Shown here: one piece after another, positions 17,139-26,150 of the stretch | Numbering within the stretch: position 1 is the stretch's first letter | How the letters are laid out: each line of letters starts with the position of its first letter | Source: Bog-473 sp963743785 | GTDB lineage: Bacteria; Actinomycetota; Acidimicrobiia; Acidimicrobiales; RAAP-2 | Direction: 5' to 3' | Assembly (NCBI GenBank): GCA_963743785.1 | Contig: CAVURD010000007.1 | Coordinates: 10,998-74,997 of the forward strand | DNA: 64,000 bases | The notes under the pieces: generated by a model | Told to the model about the DNA's origin: nothing | What the model saw: only the letters and a program-made list of their open reading frames with translations | Database searches by the model: none | Program-made: the position numbers and the translations under genes

Positions 17139-18661
17139 TGGCAGAGCTGACGATCGACGCCAGTGAGATAACCGATGCACTCCAGCGGCACGTGGCCGAC
17201 TACGTGGCCACGGTCGGGACCGAGCAGATCGGCCGGATCGTGGAGGTGGGCGATGGGATCGCCCGCGTCTCCGGCTTGCCCGGTGCGGCGGTGAACGAGC
17301 TGTTGGAGTTTGAAGACGGGACCCTCGGCCTCGCCCTCAACCTCGACGAGGACACCATCGGCGCCGTGGTCCTGGGCGAGGTGGACAGCCTCGAGGAGGA
17401 GCAGACGGTCAAGGCCACCGGCCGCATCCAGACGGTGCCGGTGGGCGACGGCCTGCTGGGCCGGGTGGTCAACGCGCTGGGCGAGCCCATCGACGGCAAG
17501 GGCCCCATCACCAGCACCGAGTCGCGCCGCATGGAGGTCCAGGCCCCCGGGATCGTGGGGCGCCAGCCGGTGGCCGAGCCCCTGCAGACCGGGATCAAGG
17601 CCATCGACGCCATGACGCCGATCGGCCGGGGCCAGCGCGAGCTGATCATCGGCGACCGCAAGACCGGCAAGACCACGGTGGCCATCGACACCATCATCAA
17701 CCAGGCCGGCCAGGGCGTGAAGTGCATCTACGTCGCCATCGGGCAGAAGAACTCCTCGGTGGCCCAGACCGTGGCCACCCTCGAAGAGCACCAGGCCCTC
17801 GACTACACGGTGGTCGTCGTCGCCTCCGCCGGCGACCCGGCCCCGTTCAAGTACCTGGCCCCCTACGCCGGGTGCGCCATGGGCCAGCACTGGATGGAGC
17901 ACGGCGAGCACGCCCTCATCGTCTACGACGACCTGTCCAAGCAGGCCGAGGCCTACCGTTCGGTCTCTCTCCTCCTGCGCCGTCCGCCGGGCCGCGAGGC
18001 GTACCCGGGCGACGTCTTCTACCTGCACTCCCGCCTGCTGGAGCGGGCGGCCAAGCTGTCCGACGCCGAGGGCGGCGGTTCGCTGACCGCGCTGCCGGTG
18101 ATCGAGACCAAGGCCGGCGACATCTCGGCCTACATCCCGACCAACGTCATCTCCATCACCGACGGCCAGGTGTTCTTGGAGTCCGACCTCTTCAACTCGG
18201 GTATCCGCCCGGCTATCAACGTCGGCAACTCGGTGTCCCGGGTGGGCAGCGCGGCCCAGGTCAAAGCCATGAAGCAGGTGTCGGGCACGCTCAAGCTCGA
18301 CCTGGCGCAGTTCCGTGAGCTCGAGGCCTTCGCCACCTTCGGCTCCGAGCTCGACAAGGTGTCCCAGTCCCAGCTCGACCGGGGCTACCGCCTGACCGAG
18401 CTCCTGAAGCAGCCGCAGAACGCCCCGGTACCGGTGGAGGAACAGGTGCTGGTGATCTACGCCGGCACCAAGGGCTGGGCCGACTCGGTCCCGGTGCCCG
18501 AGGTGCAGCGATTCGCCGCCGAGCTGATCGAGTACTTCAAGGGCAACCACGCCGCCGTGCTCGAGGCCATCCGAACCAAGGGTTCGCTGCCCGACGGTGA
18601 CGAGCTCGACCGGGGCCTCACCTCGTTCCTGGAGGGATTCGATACGGGGAAGGTCGACTGA
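17138..18661 (+). CDS. atpA: ATP synthase subunit alpha
   Basis: Non-catalytic nucleotide-binding subunit of F1, 507 residues. It has an N-terminal beta-barrel (IGRIVEVGDGIARVSGLPG), Walker A GDRKTGKT, ALIVYDDLSKQAEAYR, and the C-terminal helical domain. The ATG at 17138 overlaps the atpH stop by one base and follows a GAGGGAG ribosome site. Confidence 0.98.
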   Translation: MAELTIDASEITDALQRHVADYVATVGTEQIGRIVEVGDGIARVSGLPGAAVNELLEFEDGTLGLALNLDEDTIGAVVLGEVDSLEEEQTVKATGRIQTVPVGDGLLGRVVNALGEPIDGKGPITSTESRRMEVQAPGIVGRQPVAEPLQTGIKAIDAMTPIGRGQRELIIGDRKTGKTTVAIDTIINQAGQGVKCIYVAIGQKNSSVAQTVATLEEHQALDYTVVVVASAGDPAPFKYLAPYAGCAMGQHWMEHGEHALIVYDDLSKQAEAYRSVSLLLRRPPGREAYPGDVFYLHSRLLERAAKLSDAEGGGSLTALPVIETKAGDISAYIPTNVISITDGQVFLESDLFNSGIRPAINVGNSVSRVGSAAQVKAMKQVSGTLKLDLAQFRELEAFATFGSELDKVSQSQLDRGYRLTELLKQPQNAPVPVEEQVLVIYAGTKGWADSVPVPEVQRFAAELIEYFKGNHAAVLEAIRTKGSLPDGDELDRGLTSFLEGFDTGKVD

Positions 18662-18664
18662 TCA

Positions 18665-19589
18665 ATGGCCGGAGGCCAAGAACGTGTGCTGCGGCGCCGT
18701 ATCCGCAGCGTGCAGTCAACCAGGAAGATCACCAAGGCGATGGAGCTCATCGCCGCCTCGCGGATCGTGCGCGCCCAGAACCGCATCGCGGCCAACCGCC
18801 CCTACCGGCTGGGCATGGAGAAGATCCTGCGCATCACCGCCGCGGCGGACCCGGCCGCGGCCAAGCGGCTGCTCGGCACGCCCGAGGACCCCGCAGACGG
18901 GTGGGCGTCCTGGCCATCGTGGGCGATCGCGGACTGGCCGGCTCCTACAACTCGGGCGTCTTCCGCGCCACGGAGCGCTTGGTCAACGAGCACGTGCGCA
19001 ACGGAGCCGACGTGACGCTGTGGACGGTGGGCAAGAAGGCCCCGTCCTACTTCCGCTACCGGGGCATCCCGGTCGAGCGGTCATTCCCGGGCATCGCCGA
19101 CCGGCCCGAGTTCGTCGACGCCCGGGCCATCGCCGCCACGGTGACCGGCCCCTTCGTGGCCGGCGAGATGGAGCTGGTGCAGCTGGTCTCCACCCGGTTC
19201 ATCTCGGCCGGCACGCAGAAGGTGGAGATGGAGCAGATGCTGCCGCTCCCCCTGCCCGACGAGGAAGAAGGTGGGCACGGCGGACGCCGACCACCAGCCG
19301 CCGTCGAACCTGGTCGGCTACACCGAGTTCGAGCCCGAGCCCGCGAAGCTGCTGGCCTCGCTGGCGCCACGCGCCGCCGAGTCCGAGATCTTCGCCGCCC
19401 TGCTCGGAAGGGGCGGCCTCGTTCTTCACCGCCCAGCAGCGGGCCATGGCGGCGGCGACCGACAACGCCGACGAACTTGTCCGGACCCTGACCCGGGTCA
19501 TGAACCGCGCCCGTCAGGACGCCATTACTACTGAGATCATGGAAATCGTTGGCGGCGCCGAGGCGCTCCGCCAGACGAAGGGAGCTTGA
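18665..19589 (+). CDS. atpG: ATP synthase subunit gamma, three apparent frameshifts
   Basis: Central rotor shaft of F1. It begins MAGGQERVLRRRIRSVQST with the usual N-terminal helix (KITKAMELIAASRIVRAQ) and ends with the conserved C-terminal helix (AMAAATDNADELVRTLTRVMNRARQDAITTEI). Between them the frame changes near 18893 (one base missing, before RRVGVLAIVGDRGLAGSYN), near 19265 (one base extra, before DHQPPSNLVGYTEFEP) and near 19420 (one base extra, before ASFFTAQQRAM). Every domain is present in order, so the protein is complete if indels are corrected. Flanking atpA and atpD are intact. Confidence 0.88.
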
Positions 19590-19594
19590 CCACT

Positions 19595-21049
19595 ATGACG
19601 ACCGCTACCGCCCAGGACACGGTGCCTGCCGGCTCACTCGAGGACGGCCGCGTCGTGGCCATCGCCGGGCCGGTGATCGACGTGGAGTTCCCACCCCACG
19701 CTCTGCCCGAGATCAACCACGCCGTCGAGTTCAGCATCGAGCTGGACGGGACCACGTTCGTGGTGGCGGCCGAGGTGGCCCAGCAGATCGGTGACGGCCG
19801 GGTGCGCTGCATCTGCATGCAACAGACCGACGGCCTGGTGCGCGGGGCGCCGGTCCGCAACCTCGGCCGGGGCATCACCGTGCCGGTGGGCAACGCCGTC
19901 CTCGGCCACGTGTTCAACGTCCTGGGCCAACCGCTCGACACCGACTCCATCGAAGGGATCGACGACTACTGGGAGATCCACCGCAGCGCGCCGGCGTTCG
20001 ACCAGCTGGAGCCGCGGGCCCAGATGTTCGAGACCGGGATCAAGGTGGTCGACCTGCTCGAGCCCTACGTGCAGGGCGGGAAGATCGGCCTCTTCGGCGG
20101 GGCCGGCGTGGGCAAGACCGTCATCATCCAGGAGATGATCCACCGGGTGGCGCAGCAGCACGGTGGTGTGTCCGTCTTCGCCGGCGTGGGGGAGCGGACC
20201 CGTGAGGGCACCGACATGTGGCTCGAAATGCAGGAGTCGGGCGTCATCGACAAGGCCGCCCTGGTCTACGGCCAGATGGACGAGCCGCCGGGTGTGCGGC
20301 TGAGGGTCGCCCTGGCTGCGCTGACCATGGCCGAGTACTTCCGCGACGTGCAGAACCAGGACGTGTTGCTCTTCGTGGACAACATCTTCCGTTTCGTCCA
20401 GGCCGGCTCGGAGGTGTCCACCCTGCTCGGACGCATGCCGTCCGCCGTGGGCTACCAGCCCACCCTGGCCGACGAGATGGGCGAGCTGCAGGAGCGGATC
20501 ACCTCGACCAAGGGCAAGTCGATCACGTCGCTCCAAGCGGTCTACGTCCCGGCGGACGACTACACCGACCCGGCTCCGTTCACCACCTTCACCCACCTGG
20601 ACGCCACCACCGAGCTCTCCCGGCAGATCGCTGCGCTGGGCATCTACCCGGCGGTGGACCCACTGGCGTCGACCTCGAACATTCTCGCTCCCGAAATCGT
20701 GGGTGACCGTCACTACGCCGTGGCCCGGCGGGTGCAAGAAGTGCTGCAGCGTTACAAGGAGCTGCAGGACATCATCGCCATTCTGGGCATGGACGAACTC
20801 TCCGAGGAGGACCGCGTCACGGTGACCCGGGCCCGCAAGATCCAGCGCTACTTGTCACAGCCCTTCTTCGTGGCCGAGGTGTTCACCGGCGTGCCCGGGA
20901 TCTTCGTGCCGATCGACGAGACGGTGGAGTCCTTCGAAGCGTTGGTCAACGGTGATCTCGACAACATTCCCGAGCAGGCGTTCCTCAACGTCGGCGGGGT
21001 GGAGTCGGTGCTGGCCAAGGCCAAGACGTTGCAGGACGAGGCCGGCTAG
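19595..21049 (+). CDS. atpD: ATP synthase subunit beta
   Basis: Catalytic subunit of F1, 484 residues from the ATG. It carries Walker A GLFGGAGVGKTV, the catalytic GERTREG segment, VLLFVDNIFRF (Walker B) and the ALGIYPAVDPLAST region. A TTG at 19586 would add three residues; the ATG at 19595 is preferred because a GAAGGGAG ribosome site sits at suitable spacing. The stop overlaps the atpC GTG by one base. Confidence 0.98.
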   Translation: MTTATAQDTVPAGSLEDGRVVAIAGPVIDVEFPPHALPEINHAVEFSIELDGTTFVVAAEVAQQIGDGRVRCICMQQTDGLVRGAPVRNLGRGITVPVGNAVLGHVFNVLGQPLDTDSIEGIDDYWEIHRSAPAFDQLEPRAQMFETGIKVVDLLEPYVQGGKIGLFGGAGVGKTVIIQEMIHRVAQQHGGVSVFAGVGERTREGTDMWLEMQESGVIDKAALVYGQMDEPPGVRLRVALAALTMAEYFRDVQNQDVLLFVDNIFRFVQAGSEVSTLLGRMPSAVGYQPTLADEMGELQERITSTKGKSITSLQAVYVPADDYTDPAPFTTFTHLDATTELSRQIAALGIYPAVDPLASTSNILAPEIVGDRHYAVARRVQEVLQRYKELQDIIAILGMDELSEEDRVTVTRARKIQRYLSQPFFVAEVFTGVPGIFVPIDETVESFEALVNGDLDNIPEQAFLNVGGVESVLAKAKTLQDEAG

Positions 21050-21567
21050 TGGCCGACGGCGTCTTCGGCGTGGAGGTCGTGACGCCCGAGCAGTCGTTGG
21101 TGGCCGGCGGTGCCACCGCGATCGTGCTGGCCACCTCCGAGGGTTCGCTTACCGTGCTCGACGGGCACACGCCCCTGGTCGGCGACGTAGTGCCGTGTCT
21201 GGTCACGGTGGAGCAGGCCGACGGCACGAGCCAGCGCCTGGCTGTCCACGGAGGGTTTGTCCAGGTCGACACCAGCCCGGGCGCGGCCGAAGGCCTGGCC
21301 GAGGGGGACGGTCCGTTGCCCGGCCTCTCGACCAAGGTCACGGTGCTGGCCGGCATCGCCGAACTGGCCACCGAGATCGACGTGCCCCGGGCCGAGCAGG
21401 CCAAGGAGGCCGCAACCGCCCGGGTGGCGGAACTGAGCTCCGGGCGGGGCGCATCCTCCGACAGTCCCGAGGGTGCACCCGCGCCCGACGCCGCGTTGGC
21501 CGACGCCGAAACGGCGCTTGGCCGGGCCGAGCTGCGACTCAGCGTGGCCTCCGGCTCCGTCGACTGA
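21049..21567 (+). CDS. atpC: ATP synthase subunit epsilon
   Basis: Rotor subunit that can inhibit ATP hydrolysis. The N-terminal beta sandwich is clear (FGVEVVTPEQSLVAGGA, LTVLDGHTPLVGDVVP, LAVHGGFVQVD). The C-terminal helical domain is interrupted by a Ser/Gly/Pro-rich stretch (about residues 128-150), making the protein 172 residues against a usual 120-140. This may weaken or alter the inhibitory helix hairpin. It is the last gene of the atp operon. Confidence 0.92.
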   Translation: MADGVFGVEVVTPEQSLVAGGATAIVLATSEGSLTVLDGHTPLVGDVVPCLVTVEQADGTSQRLAVHGGFVQVDTSPGAAEGLAEGDGPLPGLSTKVTVLAGIAELATEIDVPRAEQAKEAATARVAELSSGRGASSDSPEGAPAPDAALADAETALGRAELRLSVASGSVD

Positions 21568-21683
21568 ACCAGGGCAGGGCCGGGCCGGAGTACCCCAGGC
21601 CCCCGCCCCGAACGGCGAGCTCGAGATCATCGACGACGCTCCGCGGTGGTGACCACACACCGGGGGCATACCGATTCTGAGCC

Positions 21684-22154
21684 ATGCAGACGGTCTACGA
21701 GGCCATCGGTCGTGACGACAAACTCTTAGGCTTGGCCAGAGCATGGCACGCCAGAGTGATGGTCGACGAAGTGGTGAGCCACGCCTTCAGCCACGGATTC
21801 CATCCAGAGCACACCGAGCGTCTCGCTGCCTATTGGGCGGAAGCGCTCGGCGGTCCCGCACGGTATTCGAACCTGAACGGGAATGAGAGCACCGTCGTCC
21901 GGATGCACAGCGGCAACGGGCCGCACGAGGAAATGGACCGACGGGCGATTGCCTGTTTCGATCAGGCCCTGGTGGACGTAGGTCTCGCAGACGATGACTC
22001 GCTCAGGCAGGTCTTGCACAACTACTTCGAGTGGGCAACCACGACCACAATGTCCCGCTACCACCGATCCGAAGAGGACGTGCTGGATGGACTCAGTATC
22101 CCGCACTGGTCGTGGGACGGACTCGTTCCTGGAACCGGTCCTGACGAGATCTGA
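21684..22154 (+). CDS. Group II truncated haemoglobin
   Basis: Small haem protein of 156 residues for oxygen or nitric oxide handling (family role). The segment LARAWHARVMVDEVVSHAFSHGF, then HPEHTERLAAYWAEALGGP and a downstream HSGNGPHEEMDRRA with the candidate proximal His, follow the TrHb2 layout. It stands alone 116 bases after atpC; 21568-21683 shows no gene. It is convergent with the DUF899 gene; 22155-22308 is empty. Confidence 0.82.
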   Translation: MQTVYEAIGRDDKLLGLARAWHARVMVDEVVSHAFSHGFHPEHTERLAAYWAEALGGPARYSNLNGNESTVVRMHSGNGPHEEMDRRAIACFDQALVDVGLADDDSLRQVLHNYFEWATTTTMSRYHRSEEDVLDGLSIPHWSWDGLVPGTGPDEI

Positions 22155-22308
22155 TCTGGTATCCCAGGTGGGGCGAGACGTACCGCGCCCGGCGAACCGG
22201 GGCGTGGATCATGTGAGATTGAGTGGCGTTGCCGAGGGCCGACCGAGGTCGGCCACTGCTGGACAGCAGTCACCCGTGGTGGCACGTTCGGCCCGGCGCC
22301 GGTCGGGG

Positions 22309-23076
22309 TCACTGTCCGTCGTACTCGTCGTGGCGCCGCCACCAGAAGCCGTTCTCGTTGCGGCCGAGTGGGGCGCGGTCGAGCCACTGGTACATGCCCC
22401 AGAGGCCGTCCAGGCCACGCGCGTACGCCGAGTAGGTGTGGTACACGACGCCATCCTCGAGCACGAACGCGCTGACGCCAGGCCCCTCTCCCCTGTAGGT
22501 CTGCCAGTCCGTGCCCACCTTGCTCGATGCGAACTCGTCGAGCCCGGCGCTCTCCTCGCCGGCTGGAGGTCGAAAGTCCGAGGTGCGGAAGTTGTACTCG
22601 ACGGCTCCCGACTCCCATTGCTCCTTGGAGATCCCCGCCTGGAAGTCGTAGTTGAAGTCGCTGTCGAACGACGACGCCCAGGGGAAGCTCCAGCCCATCC
22701 GCCGTTTGTACGCCTGCAGTTTCGCCAGCGGAGCGCGCGACACCGCGCCGAGCGTGACGTCGTGACTGGCGAGGTGGGCGACGGAGCCGTCGAAGCCGTC
22801 AGCGATCGCCGAGCAGGACGGGCACCCTGCCGTGTAGTCGGGCCCGAACATGAAGTGATAGATGAGCAGCTGCGAGCGTCCCCGGAAGAGATCGGCCAGG
22901 GAGGCTGTGCCCTCGTCGGTGTCGAAGTGGTACTCCTTGTCGACTCGAACCCAGGGCAGCTCCTGGCGCTGCCGGGCCAGTTCGTCGCTGCGCCGGGTCA
23001 GCGCCTTCTCGGCCTCGAGCAGCTCCAGCCGGGCTGCGAGCCACTCTTCGTGAGTTGCGGTCTTGTGGTCGGTCAT
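22309..23076 (-). CDS. DUF899-family thioredoxin-fold protein
   Basis: A 255-residue protein with the DUF899 pattern: N-terminal helix with RRSDELARQRQELPWV, DLFRGRSQLLIYHFMFGP, a CPSC motif within YTAGCPSCSAIADGF, and the C-terminal WQWLDRAP-like segment. The CPSC motif resembles a thioredoxin-type redox centre. Function is unknown. The start ATG at 23076 is chosen over an upstream one because GAGGAGAGAAACA sits directly before it. It is the last gene of the minus-strand ArsR operon. Confidence 0.85.
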   Translation of the reverse strand: MTDHKTATHEEWLAARLELLEAEKALTRRSDELARQRQELPWVRVDKEYHFDTDEGTASLADLFRGRSQLLIYHFMFGPDYTAGCPSCSAIADGFDGSVAHLASHDVTLGAVSRAPLAKLQAYKRRMGWSFPWASSFDSDFNYDFQAGISKEQWESGAVEYNFRTSDFRPPAGEESAGLDEFASSKVGTDWQTYRGEGPGVSAFVLEDGVVYHTYSAYARGLDGLWGMYQWLDRAPLGRNENGFWWRRHDEYDGQ

Positions 23077-23149
23077 TGTTTCTCTCCTCTTCGTCGTGGC
23101 ATCTGTGTTGTGACAACTATCTGGCGTGGTTCGCGCCACCGATGGGGCC

Positions 23150-23915
23150 TCACATCGGTGGCAGGAGTCCGGGAACCGACGACGGCGCGATGACGATCAG
23201 GATGCCAAGTCCGACGATCGCCAGCGCCAACGGCACGTCGATGGCGGCCTTCGGAGGCAGAAGCTTCTGGGCGAAGGCGATGACGGCGATCACGACCATC
23301 CAGGTGACGCTCATGACGCTCAGCGCCACCAGCGTCATCATCAGCCCGATGCTCGAACCGACACAACAGAGCCCGAACTCGAATCCAGAGCCGACGCTCT
23401 GGCGGCAGCGCCGACGGAAGTGCTGCTTGAGCGGTGTGAACTCGTAGACCCCGGCGGCGATCGCCACCGCGCCCGCCACCGACGATCCGTGCGGGCGGTA
23501 CACCGCGTACACCGCGAGGCCCACGAGCGTCCAGACCCCAAGGTACGACGCGACGAACAGCGGCACGGCACGTACACGGCCGCTGGCACGAGTGCGCCTC
23601 AGAACCGCTGGAGCGGCGCCGGGCAGCATCATCGCCGCCATCATCCAGACCCACAGGGCGACGAAGAACGCGAACGAACCGAGCCGGGTCGCCACGCCCA
23701 TGTCCATCCCCTTCATCCGCCGAGAGCGCGACGACCCAGGATGCGGCGGCGAGTCCGAGCGTCGCCGTCAGCGCGGCCGCCGTCGAGGCTGTCCTGGCGC
23801 TCGTCGGGCCGGCGGAGCGGAACGTCGGGGTCACGAACGGGCGCCCGAGCGTCGTGACCGCACCGTTGCGCCAACTCTCCGCCCCGGACTCCGCCCGGGA
23901 ATCTGGGACTGACAT
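23150..23915 (-). CDS. DUF2182 membrane protein, apparent frameshift
   Basis: Predicted metal-binding integral membrane protein. The N-terminal part (from MSVPDSRAESGAES at 23915, with an AGGGAG ribosome site) runs through a first helix and then continues in the next frame at 23720 with RRMKGMDMGVATRLGSFAFF. It then carries MMAAMMLPGAAP, four more helices and a Cys-rich loop (RCRQSVGSGFEFGLCCVGSS). The methionine- and cysteine-rich motifs are typical of DUF2182. Its usual partners are DUF1326 or SRPBCC proteins; here it follows an SRPBCC gene. One extra base at about 23720 explains the break. Confidence 0.8.
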
Positions 23916-23933
23916 TCGTCTTCTCCCTTCTCG

Positions 23934-24371
23934 TCAGCCTTCGGCCGGGGCGACGTCGGGACCGGGGTCGTCCCCACCGACGACTGCGGCCAGGCGTTCG
24001 AGATAGTGGCCCCAGCCGCTGGTGTGGTCGGACACCGCGTCGTCGGGCAGCCCACTGTGCACGAGGCGGACACGCGTCTTGTCACCATCGGGGATCAACG
24101 TGATCTCGACCTGCGTGGAGCGGGCTGGGATCGGATGGCCCGGCTCGTCCCACCCGAACGTGAAGACGACTCGCTCGTCCGGAACGACCTCGACGAACTC
24201 GCCCGCCGAGGGGTGTCGCCCTTGGACCAGGACCCGATGGGCACCCCCGACCCGGGCGTCAAGCTCCGCCTCGGTGCCCATCCAGCGGACGTGCTGCTCG
24301 GGATCGACCAGGAACGGGAAGATGGTCGCCGGGCTGGCGACGATCACGACCTCTCGGATCAATTCAGCCAT
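23934..24371 (-). CDS. SRPBCC (AHSA1-like) domain protein
   Basis: A 145-residue START-like fold protein. It begins MAELIREVVIVASPATIFPFLVDPEQHVRWMG and has the VEVVPDERVVFTFGWDEPG and GWGHYLERLAAVVGG segments of the AHSA1/polyketide-cyclase group. It overlaps the ArsR-type gene upstream by eight bases. ArsR-SRPBCC pairs are common in actinobacteria, and the ligand is usually unknown. Confidence 0.85.
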   Translation of the reverse strand: MAELIREVVIVASPATIFPFLVDPEQHVRWMGTEAELDARVGGAHRVLVQGRHPSAGEFVEVVPDERVVFTFGWDEPGHPIPARSTQVEITLIPDGDKTRVRLVHSGLPDDAVSDHTSGWGHYLERLAAVVGGDDPGPDVAPAEG

Positions 24372-24750
24372 GTGTGGTTCCTTTCTCTTGTTGGACCTTC
24401 GTTGTTGTCTCTGGCGAACTCTCCTGGGTGTCCTGCGCTTCGTACGACGCCTGTTCGGTGGCTTCGGCCAGATCCCGCAGGCGTTGGAGGCTCTCGGTCC
24501 AGTAGCCGTCGAGGAAGGTACGGAGCCTGGCCATCTCGGCGTGGTTGGTCCGGTAGAGCCGCCGGGTGCCGTCGCGTCTCTCGAGGATCAGACCCGCTCC
24601 CCGAAGTACGCCGAGGTGTTGGGACACCGCGGATCTGGTGATGTCCTCGAATCTGGCGGCGATATGGGATGCGGACATCTCCACGGACCAGACCATGCGG
24701 AGGATCTCCCGGCGCCGGGGCTCGGCCAAGGCTCTGAAGGCGATGTCCAC
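24364..24750 (-). CDS. ArsR-family transcriptional regulator
   Basis: Winged-helix repressor of 128 residues from GTG at 24750. ALAEPRRREILRMVWSVEMSASHIAARF and the recognition helix TRSAVSQHLGVLRGAGLI are typical; no metal-binding Cys pair is seen. The GTG is preferred over an upstream ATG at 24786 because a near-consensus promoter covers that interval, which would make the GTG the first codon of a leaderless mRNA. It probably autoregulates the four-gene operon that follows. Confidence 0.85.
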   Translation of the reverse strand: MDIAFRALAEPRRREILRMVWSVEMSASHIAARFEDITRSAVSQHLGVLRGAGLILERRDGTRRLYRTNHAEMARLRTFLDGYWTESLQRLRDLAEATEQASYEAQDTQESSPETTTKVQQEKGTTHG

Positions 24751-24756
24751 CCTGTG

Positions 24757-24786
24757 AGTGTAAGCGAATGCTTTCGTAAGTGTCAA
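24757..24786 (-). promoter_or_regulatory. Strong promoter of the ArsR operon, leaderless start
   Basis: On the minus strand TTGACA (24786-24781), an 18-base spacer and TACACT (24762-24757) form a near-consensus sigma-A promoter. Only six bases separate the -10 box from the GTG at 24750, so transcription should start at the GTG itself. The spacer holds a partly symmetric ACGAAAGCATTCG element that could be the ArsR operator. Confidence 0.7.
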
Positions 24787-25083
24787 CTGTCATTTAGCTC
24801 GAGTGGGGCAGCACTCCGCCATCGTTGGGGACGGACCGAGCCGTCCCGATGGCCGACGAATGGCGTCTTCCGCCCCTCCTGCCGAAGGGGACCGGGACTC
24901 CCGGGCGTCAAACGGTGGAGCGTTGCGGCCGCCCGAAGGCCCGGGAATCGGGGAGGGCGAGCCCGATCCGATCACGCCGCAACCGCGCTCGGCGCGTCCG
25001 TCGAAGGAGGCCCGGACTCTTTCAATGCGCGGCATGTCGACGCGGCCAGGCGCGTCGCGCCACGGGCTCAGTCGGCCGCGGGC
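24787..25083. other. Intergenic region without a supported gene
   Basis: Between the ArsR promoter and the end of glpX. Several overlapping frames are open because of the GC content, but none has a recognisable domain or a convincing ribosome site. Confidence 0.5.
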
Positions 25084-26079
25084 TCAGTCGAAGGAAACCG
25101 AGCTGAATTCGGACAGCTTGGCCAGGGCGTGGCTGGCATCGATCTTGCGCAGGGTCCCGGACTTCGAACGCATGACCAGCGACTGCGTGGTGGCGCCGAA
25201 CTCGTGGTACTGCACGCCGCGGAGGAGCTCGCCGTCGGTGATCCCGGTGGCGGCGAAGAAGCAGTTGTTGCCCTGGACCAGATCGTCGGTCATCAAGACG
25301 GCCTCGAGGTCGTAGCCGGCGTCGATGGCGGCGGTTCGCTCATCATCGTCGCGCGGATAGAGCCGTCCCTGGATCTCCCCACCCATGCACTTGAGGGCCG
25401 CCGCAGCCAGGACACCTTCGGGAGTGCCGCCGATACCGAAGAGGATGTCGGTGCCGGCGCCAGGCCACCCGGTGGCGATGGCACCGGCCACGTCCCCGTC
25501 GGTGATGAGCCGGATGCGGGCACCGGTGGCCCGCACCTCCGAGATGAGCGCGTCATGGCGAGGCCGATCGAGGATCACGGCGGTCAAGTCCCGCACCGGA
25601 CGACCGAGTGCGTCGGCGAGCGAGTGGAGGTTTTCGCTGGGCGTGCGGCGGATGTCGCACGCTCCCTTGGCCCGGGGTCCGACGGCGAGCTTCTCCATGT
25701 AGACGCAGGGGCCAGGGTCGAACATCGTTCCCCGCTCGGAGACGGCGATGACGGCCAGGGCGCCGCCGCGGCCAAGTGCGGTCGGGGTGGTCCCGTCAAT
25801 GGGATCGACGGCGATGTCGGTCATCGGAGGTGTGCCGTCCCCGATCTTCTCGCCATTGAACAGCATGGGGGCGTTGTCCTTCTCGCCTTCGCCGATGACG
25901 ACGATCCCGTCCATTTGGACCGAGGACAGCACGATCCGCATGGCCTCGACGGCCGCCCCGTCGGCGCCCAGCTTGTCGCCCCGACCCATCCAACGGCTGG
26001 CCGCCATGGCTGCCGCCTCGGTGGTCCGTACCAGCTCCATGGCCAAGTTACGGTCAGGGGCCTGGGGAAGGGTCGCCAC
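25084..26079 (-). CDS. glpX: Fructose-1,6-bisphosphatase, class II
   Basis: Gluconeogenic phosphatase. The 331-residue protein has GDKLGADGAAVEAMR, the metal-binding DPIDGTTPTALGRGGA, GIGGTPEGVLAAAALKCMGG and the C-terminal VLMTDDLVQGNNCFFAATGITDG of GlpX. Actinobacteria generally use this class as their main FBPase. It is divergent from murA with 71 bases between starts. Confidence 0.95.
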   Translation of the reverse strand: MATLPQAPDRNLAMELVRTTEAAAMAASRWMGRGDKLGADGAAVEAMRIVLSSVQMDGIVVIGEGEKDNAPMLFNGEKIGDGTPPMTDIAVDPIDGTTPTALGRGGALAVIAVSERGTMFDPGPCVYMEKLAVGPRAKGACDIRRTPSENLHSLADALGRPVRDLTAVILDRPRHDALISEVRATGARIRLITDGDVAGAIATGWPGAGTDILFGIGGTPEGVLAAAALKCMGGEIQGRLYPRDDDERTAAIDAGYDLEAVLMTDDLVQGNNCFFAATGITDGELLRGVQYHEFGATTQSLVMRSKSGTLRKIDASHALAKLSEFSSVSFD

Positions 26080-26150
26080 GGTACGACCCTAGTTGGTCGT
26101 CCGGCGTCAAAGCCCCGGCCGACCCCCCGCCAGCGGCGATACTTGGGGCC

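Noticed and set aside
16763..18550. Long minus-strand open frame opposite atpH and atpA
   Set aside because: Mirror of highly conserved coding sequence; no ribosome site and no domain.
24748..24786. ATG at 24786 as start of the ArsR gene
   Set aside because: The added 12 codons lie on a near-consensus promoter; the ArsR fold starts at the downstream GTG.
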